From the NCBI RefSeq assembly GCF_002261345.1, contig NZ_NEVT01000003.1:1178001-1242000 (forward strand): a stretch of 64,000 nt of DNA. Reading direction: 5' to 3'. A program made the translations under genes and the position numbers. Position 1 is the first letter of the stretch. Each line of letters opens with the position of its first letter. The stretch is from Bordetella genomosp. 2 (GTDB taxonomy: Bacteria; Pseudomonadota; Gammaproteobacteria; Burkholderiales; Burkholderiaceae_B). The notes beneath the pieces were generated by a model. It made no database searches, was not told the DNA's origin, and saw nothing but the letters and a program-made list of their open reading frames with translations. Positions 49,357-60,518 of this stretch are shown piece after piece.

Positions 49357-49838
49357 CGCAGGACCTCGATCCGGCAGTCCCCCGAACCGAATCGCCCGCG
49401 GCGGCGCCGTCCGTCGGCCAGGCGCTGCACGCGCTGCGCGTGGCCAAGGGCTGGTCGCTCGACGAAGTCTCCAGCCGCATCAAGTTCTCGGCGCGCCAGA
49501 TCCAGGCGCTCGAGAGCGAGCAGTGGGCCAAGCTGCCGACCGGCGTTTCGCTGCGCGGCCTGATCCGCAGCTATGCGCGCCTGCTGGACGCCGACGCGCC
49601 GGCCATCGTGGCGTCGCTCGAATCGCGGATCGCCGCCGCGCCGGCGGGCGCCCCGGGGCGCCGCCTGGCGCACACCGTGCCGGTGCCGATTTCTTCGTCG
49701 GATGACGACCGCTCCTCCATGCCGTGGGGCTGGCTGCTGGTCATCGCGGCACTGCTGGCCGTGCTGGTGGCGTATGCTTTCTGGCAGGGCTGGCTGCCCG
49801 CGGACTGGCTGCCCTGGTTTTCGCCGCTGAACTCGTAA
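49353..49838 (+). CDS. RodZ-like helix-turn-helix membrane protein, short form
   Basis: 161 residues: a cytosolic HTH_25 domain ([20 protein letters not shown], then [19 protein letters not shown]) and one membrane helix near 128-148 ([20 protein letters not shown]), then a short tail. The long periplasmic domain of E. coli RodZ is missing. Starts at ATGA overlap with rlmN and is followed by ispG, the order seen widely in proteobacteria, where RodZ links MreB to the membrane. Short forms like this are usual in Burkholderiales. Confidence 0.85.
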   Translation: MTQDLDPAVPRTESPAAAPSVGQALHALRVAKGWSLDEVSSRIKFSARQIQALESEQWAKLPTGVSLRGLIRSYARLLDADAPAIVASLESRIAAAPAGAPGRRLAHTVPVPISSSDDDRSSMPWGWLLVIAALLAVLVAYAFWQGWLPADWLPWFSPLNS

Positions 49839-49851
49839 TCCCGGTATACGC

Positions 49852-51138
49852 ATGCAAGAGCCGTCCCCGCCCTGCCAAGATGCCCCGCCGCCCGAAGTGG
49901 GCGCCGCGCCGCGCCGGCCGACGCGCGCGGTCGCCGTGAAGTGGGGCGACCGCGTGGTCACCATCGGCGGTCCGGCGCCGGTCGTGGTGCAATCCATGAC
50001 CAACACCGATACCGCCGATGCCATTGCCACGGCCATCCAGGTCAAGGAACTGGCCCAGGCCGGTTCCGAGCTCGTGCGCATCACGGTGAACACCCCGGAG
50101 GCCGCGCGCGAAGTCATCGCCATACGCGAGCAGCTCGACCGCATGGGGGTGTCGGTGCCGCTGGTCGGCGATTTCCACTACAACGGCCACAAGCTGCTGA
50201 CTCAGTTTCCCGATTGCGCGCAGGCGCTCTCGAAGTACCGCATCAACCCCGGCAACATGGGCGGCGGCAAGCGCCGCGACGACAATTTCGCCCAGATGAT
50301 CGAAGTGGCCTGCCGCTACGACAAGCCGGTACGCATCGGCGTCAACTGGGGCAGCCTCGATCACGAACTGATGGCGCGCAAGATGGACGAGAACAGCCGC
50401 CGCGCCCAACCCTGGGAAGCCCAGGCGGTGATGCGCGACGCGCTGGTGGTCTCGGCCATCAGCAATGCGCGCCGCGCCGAGGAACTCGGCCTGCGCGGCG
50501 ATGCCATCATCCTGTCGTGCAAGGTCAGCCACGTGCAGGATCTCATCGCCGTCTATAGCGACCTCTCCGCGCGCTGCGACTACCCGCTGCACCTGGGCCT
50601 GACCGAGGCCGGCATGGGCAGCAAGGGCATCGTCGCCTCGACCGCCGCGCTGGCGGTGCTGCTGCAGCAGGGCATCGGCGACACCATTCGCATCTCGCTC
50701 ACGCCCGAACCCGGCGGGGACCGCGCGCGCGAAGTCATCGTTGCGCAGGAAATCCTCCAGACCATGAACCTGCGCGCCTTTACGCCGATGGTCGTGGCCT
50801 GCCCGGGCTGCGGGCGCACCAGCAGCACATTCTTCCAGGAACTGGCCGACAGCATCCAGTCGTACCTGCGGCGCCAGATGCCGGTGTGGCGGACGCGCTA
50901 CCCCGGGGTCGAGAGCATGAACGTCGCGGTCATGGGCTGTGTGGTCAACGGCCCCGGCGAAAGCCGCCATGCCGATATCGGCATCAGCCTGCCCGGCACC
51001 GGCGAGGTGCCGGCCGCGCCCGTGTTCATCGACGGCGAGCGCACGGTCACCCTCAAGGGCGACCGCATTGCCGAAGAGTTCCAGACCATTGTCGAAGACT
51101 ACGTCGCGCGCCGCTACGGCGCGTCGGCCACTCACTAA
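49852..51138 (+). CDS. ispG: 4-hydroxy-3-methylbut-2-enyl diphosphate synthase
   Basis: 4Fe-4S enzyme of the MEP isoprenoid pathway (GcpE). 428 residues with [20 protein letters not shown] near residue 45, FHYNGHKLL and the cluster cysteines in [12 protein letters not shown] and [11 protein letters not shown]. The N-terminal 25 residues are longer than in E. coli. Part of the rlmN-rodZ-ispG-hisS series. Confidence 0.96.
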   Translation: MQEPSPPCQDAPPPEVGAAPRRPTRAVAVKWGDRVVTIGGPAPVVVQSMTNTDTADAIATAIQVKELAQAGSELVRITVNTPEAAREVIAIREQLDRMGVSVPLVGDFHYNGHKLLTQFPDCAQALSKYRINPGNMGGGKRRDDNFAQMIEVACRYDKPVRIGVNWGSLDHELMARKMDENSRRAQPWEAQAVMRDALVVSAISNARRAEELGLRGDAIILSCKVSHVQDLIAVYSDLSARCDYPLHLGLTEAGMGSKGIVASTAALAVLLQQGIGDTIRISLTPEPGGDRAREVIVAQEILQTMNLRAFTPMVVACPGCGRTSSTFFQELADSIQSYLRRQMPVWRTRYPGVESMNVAVMGCVVNGPGESRHADIGISLPGTGEVPAAPVFIDGERTVTLKGDRIAEEFQTIVEDYVARRYGASATH

Positions 51139-51186
51139 AAATAAGGGCTGAGCCGCCAGGCGCGCCGCGTTGCGGGCCATTGCGGC

Positions 51187-52482
51187 ATGATGAAGATGAC
51201 GCAAGCTTTCCAGAAAGTCGCCGCGATCCGCGGCATGAACGATGTACTCCCGGGTGACGGCGTCCGCTGGGAACGATTCGAACAGATCGTGCGCGACTGG
51301 CTGCACAGCTACGGCTACCGCAATGTGCGCACCCCCATTCTCGAGCATACGCGCCTGTTCGCGCGGGGCATCGGCGAGGTCACCGACATCGTCGAAAAAG
51401 AGATGTACACCTTCACGGATGCGCTCAATGGCGATTCGCTGACCATGCGGCCCGAAATGACCGCCGGGGTGGTGCGCGCCAGCATCGAGCACAATCTGCT
51501 CTACGACCGGCCGCAGCGCGTCTATAGCATCGGCCCGGTGTTCCGCCACGAACGGCCGCAACGCGGGCGCTATCGCCAGTTCCACCAGATCGACGTCGAG
51601 GCGCTGGGTTTCGCCGGCCCCGATGTCGACGCCGAGCTCATCGTCATGCTGGCGCGCCTGTGGAAGCTGCTGGGCCTGACCGACGTCCGCCTCGAATTGA
51701 ATTCGCTGGGCCAGCCGGCCGAGCGCGCGGCCCATCGGGCCGCGCTGATCGAGCACCTCGAGCGCCACCGCGACATTCTCGACGAAGACGGCCTGCGGCG
51801 CCTGTACAGCAACCCGCTGCGGGTGCTGGACACCAAGAACCCGGCCATGCAGGCCATGGCCGACAGCGCCCCGCGCCTGTTCGATTTCCTGGGCGACGAA
51901 TCGCGCGCCCATTTCGACGGCCTGTGCCAGCGCCTGGCGGACGCGGGTATCGAATACCGCCTCAATCCGCGCCTGGTGCGCGGGCTCGACTACTACAACC
52001 TGACCGTTTTCGAATGGGTCACCGACCGTCTGGGCGCGCAGGGCACCGTGTGCGGCGGCGGACGCTATGATGGCCTGGTCGAACTGCTGGGCGGCAAGCC
52101 GGCCCCAGCGGTGGGGTTCGCCATCGGCATGGAGCGCCTGCTCGATCTCTGGGAACAGAGCGTGCCGTCCACGCCCACGCCCGAATGCGAGGTCTACATC
52201 GTGCACCAGGGCGAGGACGCGCAGCGCCTGGCCGCGCGCGTCGGCGAGCAGTTGCGCGATGCCGGCCTGGCCGTCATCGTGCACGCGGGCTCGGCGGGCT
52301 TCAAGTCGCAGTTCAAGCGGGCCGATGCCAGCGGGGCGCGGGTTGCGGTTATCCTTGGCGGCGATGAAGTGGCCGCCCAGACCGCCAGCGTCAAGTACCT
52401 GCGCGCCGAGCCGGCTGGCGAAGCCGCGCAGCAGCAAGTGCCGCTGGACAGGTTGGCCGACGTTTTGAAATCCAAGGGTTAG
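51187..52482 (+). CDS. hisS: Histidyl-tRNA synthetase
   Basis: Class II synthetase of 431 residues. [10 protein letters not shown] opens the catalytic domain, [20 protein letters not shown] contains motif 2, [15 protein letters not shown] is the histidine-specific motif and [14 protein letters not shown] with GFAIGMERL is motif 3. A C-terminal anticodon domain is present, which separates it from HisZ at 60637. The yfgM gene follows after one base. Confidence 0.97.
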   Translation: MMKMTQAFQKVAAIRGMNDVLPGDGVRWERFEQIVRDWLHSYGYRNVRTPILEHTRLFARGIGEVTDIVEKEMYTFTDALNGDSLTMRPEMTAGVVRASIEHNLLYDRPQRVYSIGPVFRHERPQRGRYRQFHQIDVEALGFAGPDVDAELIVMLARLWKLLGLTDVRLELNSLGQPAERAAHRAALIEHLERHRDILDEDGLRRLYSNPLRVLDTKNPAMQAMADSAPRLFDFLGDESRAHFDGLCQRLADAGIEYRLNPRLVRGLDYYNLTVFEWVTDRLGAQGTVCGGGRYDGLVELLGGKPAPAVGFAIGMERLLDLWEQSVPSTPTPECEVYIVHQGEDAQRLAARVGEQLRDAGLAVIVHAGSAGFKSQFKRADASGARVAVILGGDEVAAQTASVKYLRAEPAGEAAQQQVPLDRLADVLKSKG

Positions 52483-52483
52483 C

Positions 52484-53122
52484 ATGGCATACGATCTCGA
52501 AGAACAGGAACAACTCGACGCGCTCAAGGCGTGGTGGGCGCGCTACGGCACGCTGGTGCTCACGCTGGCGGCCGCGGTGGCCCTGGCCTGGGGCGGCTGG
52601 TGGAGCTGGAAGGCCTACCAGACCCATCGCGCCAATCAGGCCATGGGGTACTTCGAGGCGCTCGAAGACGCCGCCCGCCTGGGTGGGGCCGACGCCGCCG
52701 TGCGCATCAAGGCGGCCGCCTCGACGCTGCGCGACGACTATCCTTCCACCGGCTATGCGGCACGCGGCGCCCTGGTGGCGGCGCATGCCCTGAAAGAGCA
52801 GGACGATCTCGCCGGCGCGCGTGAACAGCTCGAATGGCTGGCCGCGCAATCCAAGCATCCGGCCCTGCAGCCGGTGGCGCGGGTGCGGCTGGCCGGGCTG
52901 CTGCTCGATCAGAAGCAATACGATGCCGCCCTGGCCCAGCTGAACAATCCGCCGGCCGCGTTCGCCGCGCTCTATGCGGACCGCCGCGGCGACATCCTGG
53001 CCGCCCAGGGCAAGCATGAAGAGGCCCGCAAGGCCTGGCAGGCCGCGCTCGACAGCCTGGATGCCGCCGACCCTTTGCGGCAAGCCGTGCAACTCAAACT
53101 GGATGCCCTGAGCGGAGCCTGA
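52484..53122 (+). CDS. yfgM: YfgM-like tetratricopeptide repeat membrane protein
   Basis: 212 residues: short cytosolic N-terminus (EEQEQLDALKAWWARYG), one membrane helix at about 22-40 and a periplasmic TPR-like helical part (YAARGALVAAHALKEQDD and later). YfgM is an ancillary SecYEG-associated chaperone in E. coli. Located between hisS and bamB as in E. coli, which supports the call. Confidence 0.92.
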   Translation: MAYDLEEQEQLDALKAWWARYGTLVLTLAAAVALAWGGWWSWKAYQTHRANQAMGYFEALEDAARLGGADAAVRIKAAASTLRDDYPSTGYAARGALVAAHALKEQDDLAGAREQLEWLAAQSKHPALQPVARVRLAGLLLDQKQYDAALAQLNNPPAAFAALYADRRGDILAAQGKHEEARKAWQAALDSLDAADPLRQAVQLKLDALSGA

Positions 53123-53126
53123 ACGT

Positions 53127-54284
53127 ATGCGTATCTTCCGTCATGGCCGCGCCTGGCGCGGCGCCGCCCTGGTCGCCGGACTGCTCGCCCTGTCCGGTTG
53201 CTCGATGTTTTCCAGCAACGACGACCGCTACGAACCCACGCCGCTGACCGAATACGCGCCCGGCATGTCGGTGCGCTCGGTCTGGTCCACCTCCATCGGC
53301 AGCGGCTCCGGCCTGGGCTTCGTGCCCGCCGTGGTCAATGACGCGGTCTATGCGGCCACGCCCGACGGCTCGGTGGCCAAGGTCGACCTGGCCAGCGGCA
53401 AGGTGCTCTGGAAGGCTTCGGCCGACACCAAGCTGTCGGCCGGCGCGGGCAGCGACGGCACCACCACGGTGGTTGCTTCGCCGCTGGGCGACGTGATCGC
53501 TTTCGACGACACCGGCAAGGTCAAATGGAAGGCGCGCGCCACCAGCGACGTCTCGATCGCGCCGGTGGTCGGCTATGGCGTGGCGGTGGTGCGTAGCGGC
53601 GACTACCGCATCCAGGCGTTCAATATCGAAACCGGCGAGCGGCTCTGGAGCCTGCAACGGCCGGGGCCCGCGCTGGCGCTGCGCAGCAGCGCGCAGATGG
53701 TCATGGCCGAGGGCCTGGTCATCACCGGCCTGCCCGGCGGCAAGCTGCTGGCCATCAACGTCGGCAGCGGCAACGTCCAATGGGAAGGCACGGTCGCCAC
53801 GCCGCGCGGCGCCAGCGACCTGGAGCGGCTGACCGACGTAGTGGGCGCGCCGCGCATCGCCGGCAGCCTGCTGTGCGCCGTGGCATACCAGGGGCGCATC
53901 GTCTGCTTCGATGTCACCCAGGGCGGCCGCCCGATCTGGGCCAAGGATTTCTCCAGCTCCAGCGGCATGACGCTGGACGGCCGGTTCGCCTATGCGGCGG
54001 ACCAGCACGGCGTCGTCAACGCGTTCGCGCTCGACAGCGGCGCCAATGTCTGGAAGCAGTCCGCGCTCAAGAACCGCAAGCTGACCTCGCCGGCGCTGCT
54101 GGGCGAAGCCGTCGGGGTGGGCGACCTGGACGGCTATGTCCATTTCCTGTCGCGCAGCGACGGCCGTCTGCTGGCGCGCCTGTCGGTGGGCGGCGACGCC
54201 ATCGTCTCGCCTCCGCAGACCACGCAGCGGGGCGTGCTGGTGCAGACCGGCAATGGCAACCTCGTGCTGATCGGCACCAACTGA
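53127..54284 (+). CDS. bamB: Outer membrane assembly lipoprotein BamB
   Basis: Eight-bladed PQQ-type beta-propeller of the BAM complex. 385 residues with a lipoprotein signal and lipobox LSGC (lipidated Cys25). Repeats such as [28 protein letters not shown] and [17 protein letters not shown] show propeller blades. Four bases after yfgM and followed by der, the conserved order. Confidence 0.96.
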   Translation: MRIFRHGRAWRGAALVAGLLALSGCSMFSSNDDRYEPTPLTEYAPGMSVRSVWSTSIGSGSGLGFVPAVVNDAVYAATPDGSVAKVDLASGKVLWKASADTKLSAGAGSDGTTTVVASPLGDVIAFDDTGKVKWKARATSDVSIAPVVGYGVAVVRSGDYRIQAFNIETGERLWSLQRPGPALALRSSAQMVMAEGLVITGLPGGKLLAINVGSGNVQWEGTVATPRGASDLERLTDVVGAPRIAGSLLCAVAYQGRIVCFDVTQGGRPIWAKDFSSSSGMTLDGRFAYAADQHGVVNAFALDSGANVWKQSALKNRKLTSPALLGEAVGVGDLDGYVHFLSRSDGRLLARLSVGGDAIVSPPQTTQRGVLVQTGNGNLVLIGTN

Positions 54285-54306
54285 ACCTAACTTCGCAAGC
54301 CTCACC

Positions 54307-55665
54307 GTGTCCTTCAAACCCGTCGTCGCTCTGGTCGGCCGCCCCAATGTGGGCAAGTCGACCCTCTTCAACCGCCTGACGCGCTCGCGGGCGGCGCTGG
54401 TGGCCGACTATTCCGGCCTGACGCGCGACCGCCACTACGGCGAGGGCAGGGTGGGCGACACGCCCTTCATCGTCATCGATACCGGCGGCTTCGAGCCGGT
54501 GGCCAAGTCCGGCATCCTGCGCGAAATGGCGCGCCAGACCCGCCAGGCCATCGCCGAGGCCGATGTGGTGGTGTTCCTGGTCGACGCCCGGGCCGGCGTC
54601 AATGCGCACGACCACGAAATCGCCCAGCTGCTGCGCAAATCGGGCCAGCAGCGGGTCGTGCTGGCGGTCAACAAGGCCGAGGGCATGGGCGTGGGCAGCG
54701 CCACTGGCGAATTCCACGAGCTGGGCCTGGGCCAGCCATACCCGATCTCGGCGGCGCACGGCGACGGTATCGTCGATCTCATCGGCCTGGCCTTGCAGGG
54801 CCTGGTCGAGCCGGAGCCCGAAGCGCCGGCGGAGGCTGGCGAGGACCTCCCCCCCGACCATCGCATCAAGCTGGCCATCGTCGGCCGCCCCAATGTCGGC
54901 AAGTCGACCCTCATCAATACCCTGCTCGGCGAAGACCGCGTCATCGCGTTCGACATGCCGGGCACCACGCGCGATGCCATCGAGATCGACTTCGAGCGCG
55001 ATGGCCGCAAGTACACCCTGATCGACACCGCCGGCCTGCGCCGCCGCGGCAAGGTGTTCGAGGCGGTCGAGAAATTCTCGGTCATCAAGACGCTGCAGGC
55101 CATCGAGGCCAGCAATGTCGTGCTGCTGATGCTCGATGCCCAGACCGAAGTGTCGGAACAGGACGCCCACATCGCCGGCTTCGTGCTCGAGACCGGCCGC
55201 GCCGTGGTCGTGGCCATCAACAAATGGGACGGCCTGGATACCGACCAGCGCGAGCGCATCGAGCGCGAATTCCATCGCAAGCTGCGGTTCCTGTCGTTCG
55301 CGCCCACCCACACCATTTCCGCGCTGAAAGGGCAGGGCATCAAGCCGGTGCTCAAGTCGGTGGTGGCCGCGCATGCCGCCGCGTTCGCCAAGCTGCCCAC
55401 GCCCAAGCTGACCCGCGCGCTGCAGGCCGCCGTCGAGCAGCAGCCGCCGCCGCGCAAGGGCATCTTCCGGCCGAAGATGCGCTACGCCCACCAGGGCGGG
55501 CAGAATCCGCCGTTGATCGTCATCCACGGCAACGCGCTGGACGCCATCCCGGATTCCTACCGCCGCTACCTGGAAACCCGCTTCCGCGATGTCTTCAAGC
55601 TGGCCGGTACGCCGCTGCGCATCGAATTCAAGTCGTCGCGCAACCCCTACGCGCAGGAAAACTGA
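54307..55665 (+). CDS. der: Ribosome-associated GTPase Der (EngA)
   Basis: Double GTPase needed for 50S assembly, 452 residues. Two G domains: [10 protein letters not shown] at residues 10-19 and again at about 192-201, each with a DTGG or DTAG box and an NK(A/W)(E/D) box (VNKAEG, INKWDG). A C-terminal KH-like domain ends the protein. Start is GTG at 54307. hisC begins three bases after the stop. Confidence 0.97.
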   Translation: MSFKPVVALVGRPNVGKSTLFNRLTRSRAALVADYSGLTRDRHYGEGRVGDTPFIVIDTGGFEPVAKSGILREMARQTRQAIAEADVVVFLVDARAGVNAHDHEIAQLLRKSGQQRVVLAVNKAEGMGVGSATGEFHELGLGQPYPISAAHGDGIVDLIGLALQGLVEPEPEAPAEAGEDLPPDHRIKLAIVGRPNVGKSTLINTLLGEDRVIAFDMPGTTRDAIEIDFERDGRKYTLIDTAGLRRRGKVFEAVEKFSVIKTLQAIEASNVVLLMLDAQTEVSEQDAHIAGFVLETGRAVVVAINKWDGLDTDQRERIEREFHRKLRFLSFAPTHTISALKGQGIKPVLKSVVAAHAAAFAKLPTPKLTRALQAAVEQQPPPRKGIFRPKMRYAHQGGQNPPLIVIHGNALDAIPDSYRRYLETRFRDVFKLAGTPLRIEFKSSRNPYAQEN

Positions 55666-55668
55666 TCC

Positions 55669-56739
55669 ATGAGCCGCTACTGGAGTCCCGTGGTCGGGAC
55701 GCTCAGCCCCTACGTGCCGGGCGAACAGCCGAAGCTGCAGGACCTGGTCAAGCTCAATACCAACGAACATCCGGCCGGCCCGTCGCCCAAGGTGCTGCAG
55801 GCCATCCGCAATGCCTGCGACGACAGCCTGAGGCTGTATCCGGACCCGGGCTCCGACCGGCTGCGCCAGGCCATCGCTGCCAATTTCCGCGTGCAGCCGG
55901 ACCAGGTGTTCGTCGGCAACGGTTCCGACGAGGTCCTGGCGCATGCTTTCCAGGCCCTGCTCAAGCACGACCGGCCGCTGCGTTTCCCTGACATTACCTA
56001 CAGCTTCTATCCGGTGTACTGCGGGCTGTACCAGATCGCCTACCAGACGGTGCCGCTCACCGAGGAATTCTGTATCGATGTGCAAGACTACCTGCCGGCC
56101 GCGGGCGAGGCAGGGGGCATCATTCTGCCCAATCCCAATGCGCCCACCGGCCGCGCGCTGCCGCTGGCCGACATCGAGCGCATCGTCGCCGCCAATCCCG
56201 ATATCGTCGTGGTGGTCGACGAGGCCTATGTAGATTTCGGGGCCGAATCGGCGGTGGATCTGGTGGCCCGGCATGACAACCTGCTGGTAATCCAGACCCT
56301 GTCCAAATCGCGCTCCCTGGCGGGCCTGCGGGTGGGGTTCGCCATCGGCAGCAGGGTGCTCATCGAGGCCCTGGAGCGGGTCAAGAACAGCTTCAATTCC
56401 TACCCCATCGACCGCCTCGCCGAGGCCGGAGCGGTGGCGGCGCTGGAAGACACCGCCTATTTCGAGCGCACGCGGCAGGCCGTCATCGCCACGCGCGCGC
56501 GGCTGACCGCCGACCTGCAGGCGCTGGGGTTCGAGGTGCTGCCATCCGCCGCCAATTTCGTCTTCGCCCGCCATCCGCACCACGACGGGGCGGCGCTGGC
56601 CGCGGCCCTGCGCGAGCGCAGCATCATCGTGCGCCATTTCCGCCAGGCCCGCATCGACCAGTTCCTGCGCATCACCGTAGGCACCGAGGTGCAGTGCGGG
56701 CGCTTGGTCGAGGCGTTGAAAAACATCCTCGCCGGCTGA
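55669..56739 (+). CDS. hisC: Histidinol-phosphate aminotransferase
   Basis: PLP enzyme of histidine synthesis, 356 residues. [18 protein letters not shown] at the N-terminus, [23 protein letters not shown] and [11 protein letters not shown] are family motifs, and Lys213 in [14 protein letters not shown] forms the Schiff base. Located between der and hfq, away from any his operon; many betaproteobacteria carry two hisC copies, so this may be a paralog. Confidence 0.93.
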   Translation: MSRYWSPVVGTLSPYVPGEQPKLQDLVKLNTNEHPAGPSPKVLQAIRNACDDSLRLYPDPGSDRLRQAIAANFRVQPDQVFVGNGSDEVLAHAFQALLKHDRPLRFPDITYSFYPVYCGLYQIAYQTVPLTEEFCIDVQDYLPAAGEAGGIILPNPNAPTGRALPLADIERIVAANPDIVVVVDEAYVDFGAESAVDLVARHDNLLVIQTLSKSRSLAGLRVGFAIGSRVLIEALERVKNSFNSYPIDRLAEAGAVAALEDTAYFERTRQAVIATRARLTADLQALGFEVLPSAANFVFARHPHHDGAALAAALRERSIIVRHFRQARIDQFLRITVGTEVQCGRLVEALKNILAG

Positions 56740-56867
56740 CGACGCGCGGTCTGACACCTTATGAAAGAATTTGCCCCTCTAGGCAAGTGGCACGGGCCGG
56801 GAAAACCCTGTAGAGTACATATTTCGGCGTCTGCCACCACTCAAAACAAACAATTGGAGCCTGGCCA

Positions 56868-57104
56868 ATGAGCAATAAAGGGCAAACTCTGCAAGATCCG
56901 TTTCTGAACACGCTGCGCAAAGAACATGTCCCCGTGTCCATCTATCTGGTGAACGGCATCAAGCTGCAAGGGCAAATAGAATCTTTCGATCAATACGTGG
57001 TGCTGCTGCGCAATACCGTCACGCAAATGGTCTACAAGCATGCCATTTCCACGGTCGTTCCGGCGCGCGCCGTCAATTTCCAGGTGGATGTGCCCGCTGA
57101 ATAA
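56868..57104 (+). CDS. hfq: RNA chaperone Hfq
   Basis: Sm-like hexamer that pairs small RNAs with mRNAs. 78 residues: [20 protein letters not shown] at the start, the Sm1 region [16 protein letters not shown] and Sm2 VYKHAIST. The C-terminal tail is short, as in betaproteobacteria. The 128-base gap after hisC is AT-richer than its surroundings and likely holds its promoter, but no clear -35/-10 pair stands out. Confidence 0.98.
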   Translation: MSNKGQTLQDPFLNTLRKEHVPVSIYLVNGIKLQGQIESFDQYVVLLRNTVTQMVYKHAISTVVPARAVNFQVDVPAE

Positions 57105-57132
57105 TCGTCACGCTCCGGCTGTACCTTTTCCT

Positions 57133-57165
57133 GCCCGCCGCACGTTCCGTGTCGGCGGGCATTTT
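57133..57165 (+). terminator. Hairpin after hfq, probable partial terminator
   Basis: Stem GCCCGCCG / CGGCGGGC (57133-57140, 57153-57160), extended inward by CACG/CGTG with a bulge, followed by ATTTT. The short T-run suggests partial termination, so hflX may still be read through as in other proteobacteria. Confidence 0.7.
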
Positions 57166-57185
57166 CGCTGTGGCGGGGTGCCTGC

Positions 57186-58316
57186 ATGCGCGCACTGATC
57201 ATCAGCGTCGATCTCGGCAACCCTGATTTCGCCGCGCATGCCGACGAATTCGCCATGCTGGCGCGCGGCGCGGGCGCCGAGATCGTCGGCACCGTCACGG
57301 CGCGCCGCGACCGCCCCGACGCCAAGTTCTTCATCGGCTCGGGCAAGGTCCAGGAAGCCGTCGCCATGGCCGGCGCGCTGCTGGCCGACATCGTCCTGTT
57401 CGACCAGCCGCTGTCGCCCGCCCAGCAACGCAACCTCGAGCGCGAGTTCAACCTGCGGGTGGTCGACCGGGTCGCGCTCATCCTGGACATCTTCGCGCTG
57501 CGCGCCAAGAGCCACGAGGGCAAGCTGCAAGTCGAGCTGGCGCAATTGCAGCACCTGGTCACCCGCCTGACCCGTCTCTGGACTCACCTGGAGCGCCAGC
57601 GCGGCGGTATCGGCATGCGCGGGCCGGGCGAATCGCAGCTCGAAATGGACCGCCGCATGATCGGCGCCAAGGTCAAGGTGCTGCGCGAGCGCCTCGATCG
57701 CGTCGAGCGCCAGCGGGTCACCCAGCGCCGCGCCCGTGCGCGGGGCGGGGCGTTGTCGGTTTCGCTGGTGGGCTACACCAATGCCGGCAAATCCACGCTG
57801 TTCAATGCGCTGACGCGGGCCGGAGCCTACGCGGCCGACCAGCTCTTCGCCACGCTGGACACCACCACGCGCCGCATCTGGATCGAAGGCACCGGGTCGG
57901 TGGTGCTGTCGGACACCGTGGGTTTCATCCGGGACCTGCCCCCCAACCTGATCGCCGCTTTCCGCGCCACCCTCGAGGAAACCATCCACGCCGACGTGCT
58001 GTTGCACGTGGTGGATGCCGCCAGCCCGCAGCGCGACGAACAGATCGCCGAGGTCCAGAAGGTGCTGGCCGAGATCGGGGCCGGGTCGATTCCCACCATT
58101 CTGGTGCACAACAAGATCGACCGGGCGGGCCTGGCCCCGCGGGTCGAGCGTGACGCCCATGGTACGATTGCGCGAGTATTCGTAAGCGCTACCGAGCGCG
58201 CCGGTCTGGATGCGTTGCGCGGGGCAATTGCAGAGATCGGCCAGATTGTGGGAAACAATGCCTCGAATCACCAAAATCTTCAATCTGAACGACCCGGGCT
58301 GGGGTCGCGGCAATAA
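57186..58316 (+). CDS. hflX: Ribosome-splitting GTPase HflX
   Basis: GTPase that rescues stalled ribosomes, 376 residues. The N-terminal HflX domain contains FFIGSGKVQEA and FDQPLSPAQQRNLEREF; the linker has RGGIGMRGPGESQLEMDRR. The G domain has Walker A VGYTNAGKST near 195-204, then DTVGFIRDLP and NKID. The gene's last 59 bases overlap hflK in another frame, an unusually long overlap. Confidence 0.96.
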   Translation: MRALIISVDLGNPDFAAHADEFAMLARGAGAEIVGTVTARRDRPDAKFFIGSGKVQEAVAMAGALLADIVLFDQPLSPAQQRNLEREFNLRVVDRVALILDIFALRAKSHEGKLQVELAQLQHLVTRLTRLWTHLERQRGGIGMRGPGESQLEMDRRMIGAKVKVLRERLDRVERQRVTQRRARARGGALSVSLVGYTNAGKSTLFNALTRAGAYAADQLFATLDTTTRRIWIEGTGSVVLSDTVGFIRDLPPNLIAAFRATLEETIHADVLLHVVDAASPQRDEQIAEVQKVLAEIGAGSIPTILVHNKIDRAGLAPRVERDAHGTIARVFVSATERAGLDALRGAIAEIGQIVGNNASNHQNLQSERPGLGSRQ

Positions 58317-59544
58317 CAATGGTTCGGAGCCGCCCAAGCGGCCGAAAGGCAATGGCGACGGCCCGCCCGACCTCGACGAAGTCTGGCGCGATTTCAATAA
58401 TCGCATCGGCTCGCTGTTCGGGCGCAAGGGGGGCGGCGGCAACAACCGGCCCGGCAACCGTGGCGGCATGACTCCGCCGTCGCCGCGCGGCACCCGCATC
58501 GGCCTGGGCATCATTGCCCTGGTGCTGGTCCTGCTGTGGCTGGCCAGCGGCTTCTTCATCGTCCAGGAAGGCCAGGTGGCCGTGGTGACGCAGTTCGGCA
58601 AGTACAAGAGCACCGCGCAGGCCGGCTTCCAGTGGCGCCTGCCGTATCCCATCCAGAGCCACGAAACCGTCAACATCTCGCAACTGCGTACGTTCGAGGT
58701 CGGTTTCCGCGGCAGCTCGCGCAACAAGGTGCTGCCCGAGGCCCTGATGCTGACCACCGACGAGAACATCGTCGACATGCAGTTCGTGGTTCAGTACCGC
58801 CTGCGGGCCGACGGCGCGCCCAACTACCTGTTCAACATGCGCGACCCGGACGACTCGGTGCGCCAGGCCGCCGAGACCGCCATGCGCGAGATCGTCGGCA
58901 AGAAGCCCATGGACTTCGTCCTGTACGAGGGCCGTACCGAAGTGGCCGTCGAGGTGCAGAACCTGATGCAACAGATCCTCGACCGCTATCAGTCCGGCAT
59001 CCAGGTCAGCACGGTGGCCATCCAGAACGTGCAGCCGCCCGAGCAGGTCCAGGCCGCGTTCGACGACGCGGTCAAGGCCGGCCAGGACCGCGAGCGCCAG
59101 ATCAACGAAGGGCAGGCGTACGCCAACCAGGTCATCCCGATGGCCGGCGGCCAGGCCTCGCGCATGGTCGAGCAGGCCCAGGGTTACAAGGCCAAGGTCA
59201 TCGGCGACGCCACGGGTGACGCCGCGCGCTTCACCAGCATCCTGGCCGAATACCAGAAGGCGCCGGAGATCATGCGCGAGCGCATGTACCTGGAAACCAT
59301 GCAGCAGATCTTCTCGCGGGCCAGCAAGGTCATGGTCGACACCAAGGGCAGCAACAACATGCTGTACCTGCCGCTCGACAAGATCATGCAGCAGACCGCG
59401 CGCGACGCGACGGTCAAGCCGACCGCGCTGCCTGGCGCCAGCCAGCCCACCATTCCGCAGCCCCCTCCGCGCAGCACCGGAGCGAGCTCTTCCGGCAACG
59501 ACGGCAGCGGCAACACGCTGACCCGCGACCGCATGTCGCGCTAA
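58258..59544 (+). CDS. hflK: FtsH protease modulator HflK
   Basis: SPFH-domain membrane protein, 428 residues. A Gly/Asn-rich cytosolic N-terminus, one membrane helix at about 80-100 (RIGLGIIALVLVLLWLASGF) and a periplasmic band-7 domain (EGQVAVVTQFGKYKSTAQAG on). The ATG at 58258 matches usual HflK N-termini (MPRITKIFNLNDPGWG) even though it lies inside hflX. Forms a large complex with HflC that cages FtsH. Confidence 0.95.
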   Translation: MPRITKIFNLNDPGWGRGNNNGSEPPKRPKGNGDGPPDLDEVWRDFNNRIGSLFGRKGGGGNNRPGNRGGMTPPSPRGTRIGLGIIALVLVLLWLASGFFIVQEGQVAVVTQFGKYKSTAQAGFQWRLPYPIQSHETVNISQLRTFEVGFRGSSRNKVLPEALMLTTDENIVDMQFVVQYRLRADGAPNYLFNMRDPDDSVRQAAETAMREIVGKKPMDFVLYEGRTEVAVEVQNLMQQILDRYQSGIQVSTVAIQNVQPPEQVQAAFDDAVKAGQDRERQINEGQAYANQVIPMAGGQASRMVEQAQGYKAKVIGDATGDAARFTSILAEYQKAPEIMRERMYLETMQQIFSRASKVMVDTKGSNNMLYLPLDKIMQQTARDATVKPTALPGASQPTIPQPPPRSTGASSSGNDGSGNTLTRDRMSR

Positions 59545-59562
59545 CCCGGAGGAGACCCCATC

Positions 59563-60450
59563 ATGCAACGTTTCATGCCCGTCCTGGTCGGCCTCCTGCT
59601 CGTGCTGGCCGCCCTGTCTTCCTGCGTATTCATCGTGCGCGAGCGCGACTACGCCCTGGTGTTCTCGCTGGGCGAGGTGCGCAAGGTCATCAACGAACCC
59701 GGCCTGTACTTCAAGGCGCCGCCGCCGTTCCAGAATGTCGTCACCATCGACAAGCGCATTCTCACCATCGAGTCGACCGACGCCGAGCGCATCCAGACGT
59801 CCGAGAAGAAAAACCTGCTGATCGACTCCTACGTCAAGTGGCGCATTGCCGATCCGCGGCTGTACTACATCACCTTTGGCGGCAACGAGCGCGCCGCGCA
59901 GGAGCGCCTGCAGGCGCAGATCCGCGACTCGCTCAACGCGTCGGTGAACGTGCGCACCGTCAAGGAAGTGGTGTCGGCCGAGCGCGACAAGATCATGAAC
60001 GAGATCCTCACCACGGTCGCCAAGCGCGCCGAGCCGCTGGGGGTCGAAGTGGTCGACGTGCGGCTGCGCCGCATCGAGTTCGCTCCCGAGATCTCCGAGT
60101 CGGTCTACCGCCGCATGGAAGCCGAGCGCACCCGCGTCGCCAATGAGCTGCGCTCCATCGGCGCGGCCGAGAGCGAGAAGATCCGCGCCGAGGCCGACCG
60201 CCAGCGCGAGGTCATCCTGGCCGAGGCCTATGCCAAGTCGCAGACCATCATGGGCGAGGGCGATGCCGAGGCCAGCGCCCTGTACGCTGCCGCCTTCGGC
60301 AAGGATCCGGCGTTCTACTCGTTCTACAAGAGCCTCGAGGCCTATCGCTCGTCGTTCTCGAATTCGAACGACGTCCTGGTGGTCGATCCCAGCTCCGAAT
60401 ACTTCCAGTTCATGAAGAGCTCCACCGGCCAGGCCGCCCCGGCCAAGTGA
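59563..60450 (+). CDS. hflC: FtsH protease modulator HflC
   Basis: Partner of HflK, 295 residues, with an N-terminal signal-anchor (VLVGLLLVLAALSSCVFIV) and a band-7/SPFH domain (RERDYALVFSLGEVRKVI, then DSYVKWRIADPRLYY). GGAGGAG precedes the ATG at 59563. Last gene of the hfq-hflX-hflK-hflC series, followed by hairpins. Confidence 0.96.
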   Translation: MQRFMPVLVGLLLVLAALSSCVFIVRERDYALVFSLGEVRKVINEPGLYFKAPPPFQNVVTIDKRILTIESTDAERIQTSEKKNLLIDSYVKWRIADPRLYYITFGGNERAAQERLQAQIRDSLNASVNVRTVKEVVSAERDKIMNEILTTVAKRAEPLGVEVVDVRLRRIEFAPEISESVYRRMEAERTRVANELRSIGAAESEKIRAEADRQREVILAEAYAKSQTIMGEGDAEASALYAAAFGKDPAFYSFYKSLEAYRSSFSNSNDVLVVDPSSEYFQFMKSSTGQAAPAK

Positions 60451-60472
60451 CAGGCCGCCGGGCGCCGCCGGG

Positions 60473-60500
60473 GCAGGGCGCAGCCCGGCCGGCGCCCTGC
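60473..60500. repeat. Inverted repeat after hflC
   Basis: GCAGGGCGC (60473-60481) and GCGCCCTGC (60492-60500) form a 9-bp stem with a 10-base loop and no T-run, 22 bases after the hflC stop. Confidence 0.6.
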
Positions 60501-60518
60501 ACGAACGCGTAAACCATG

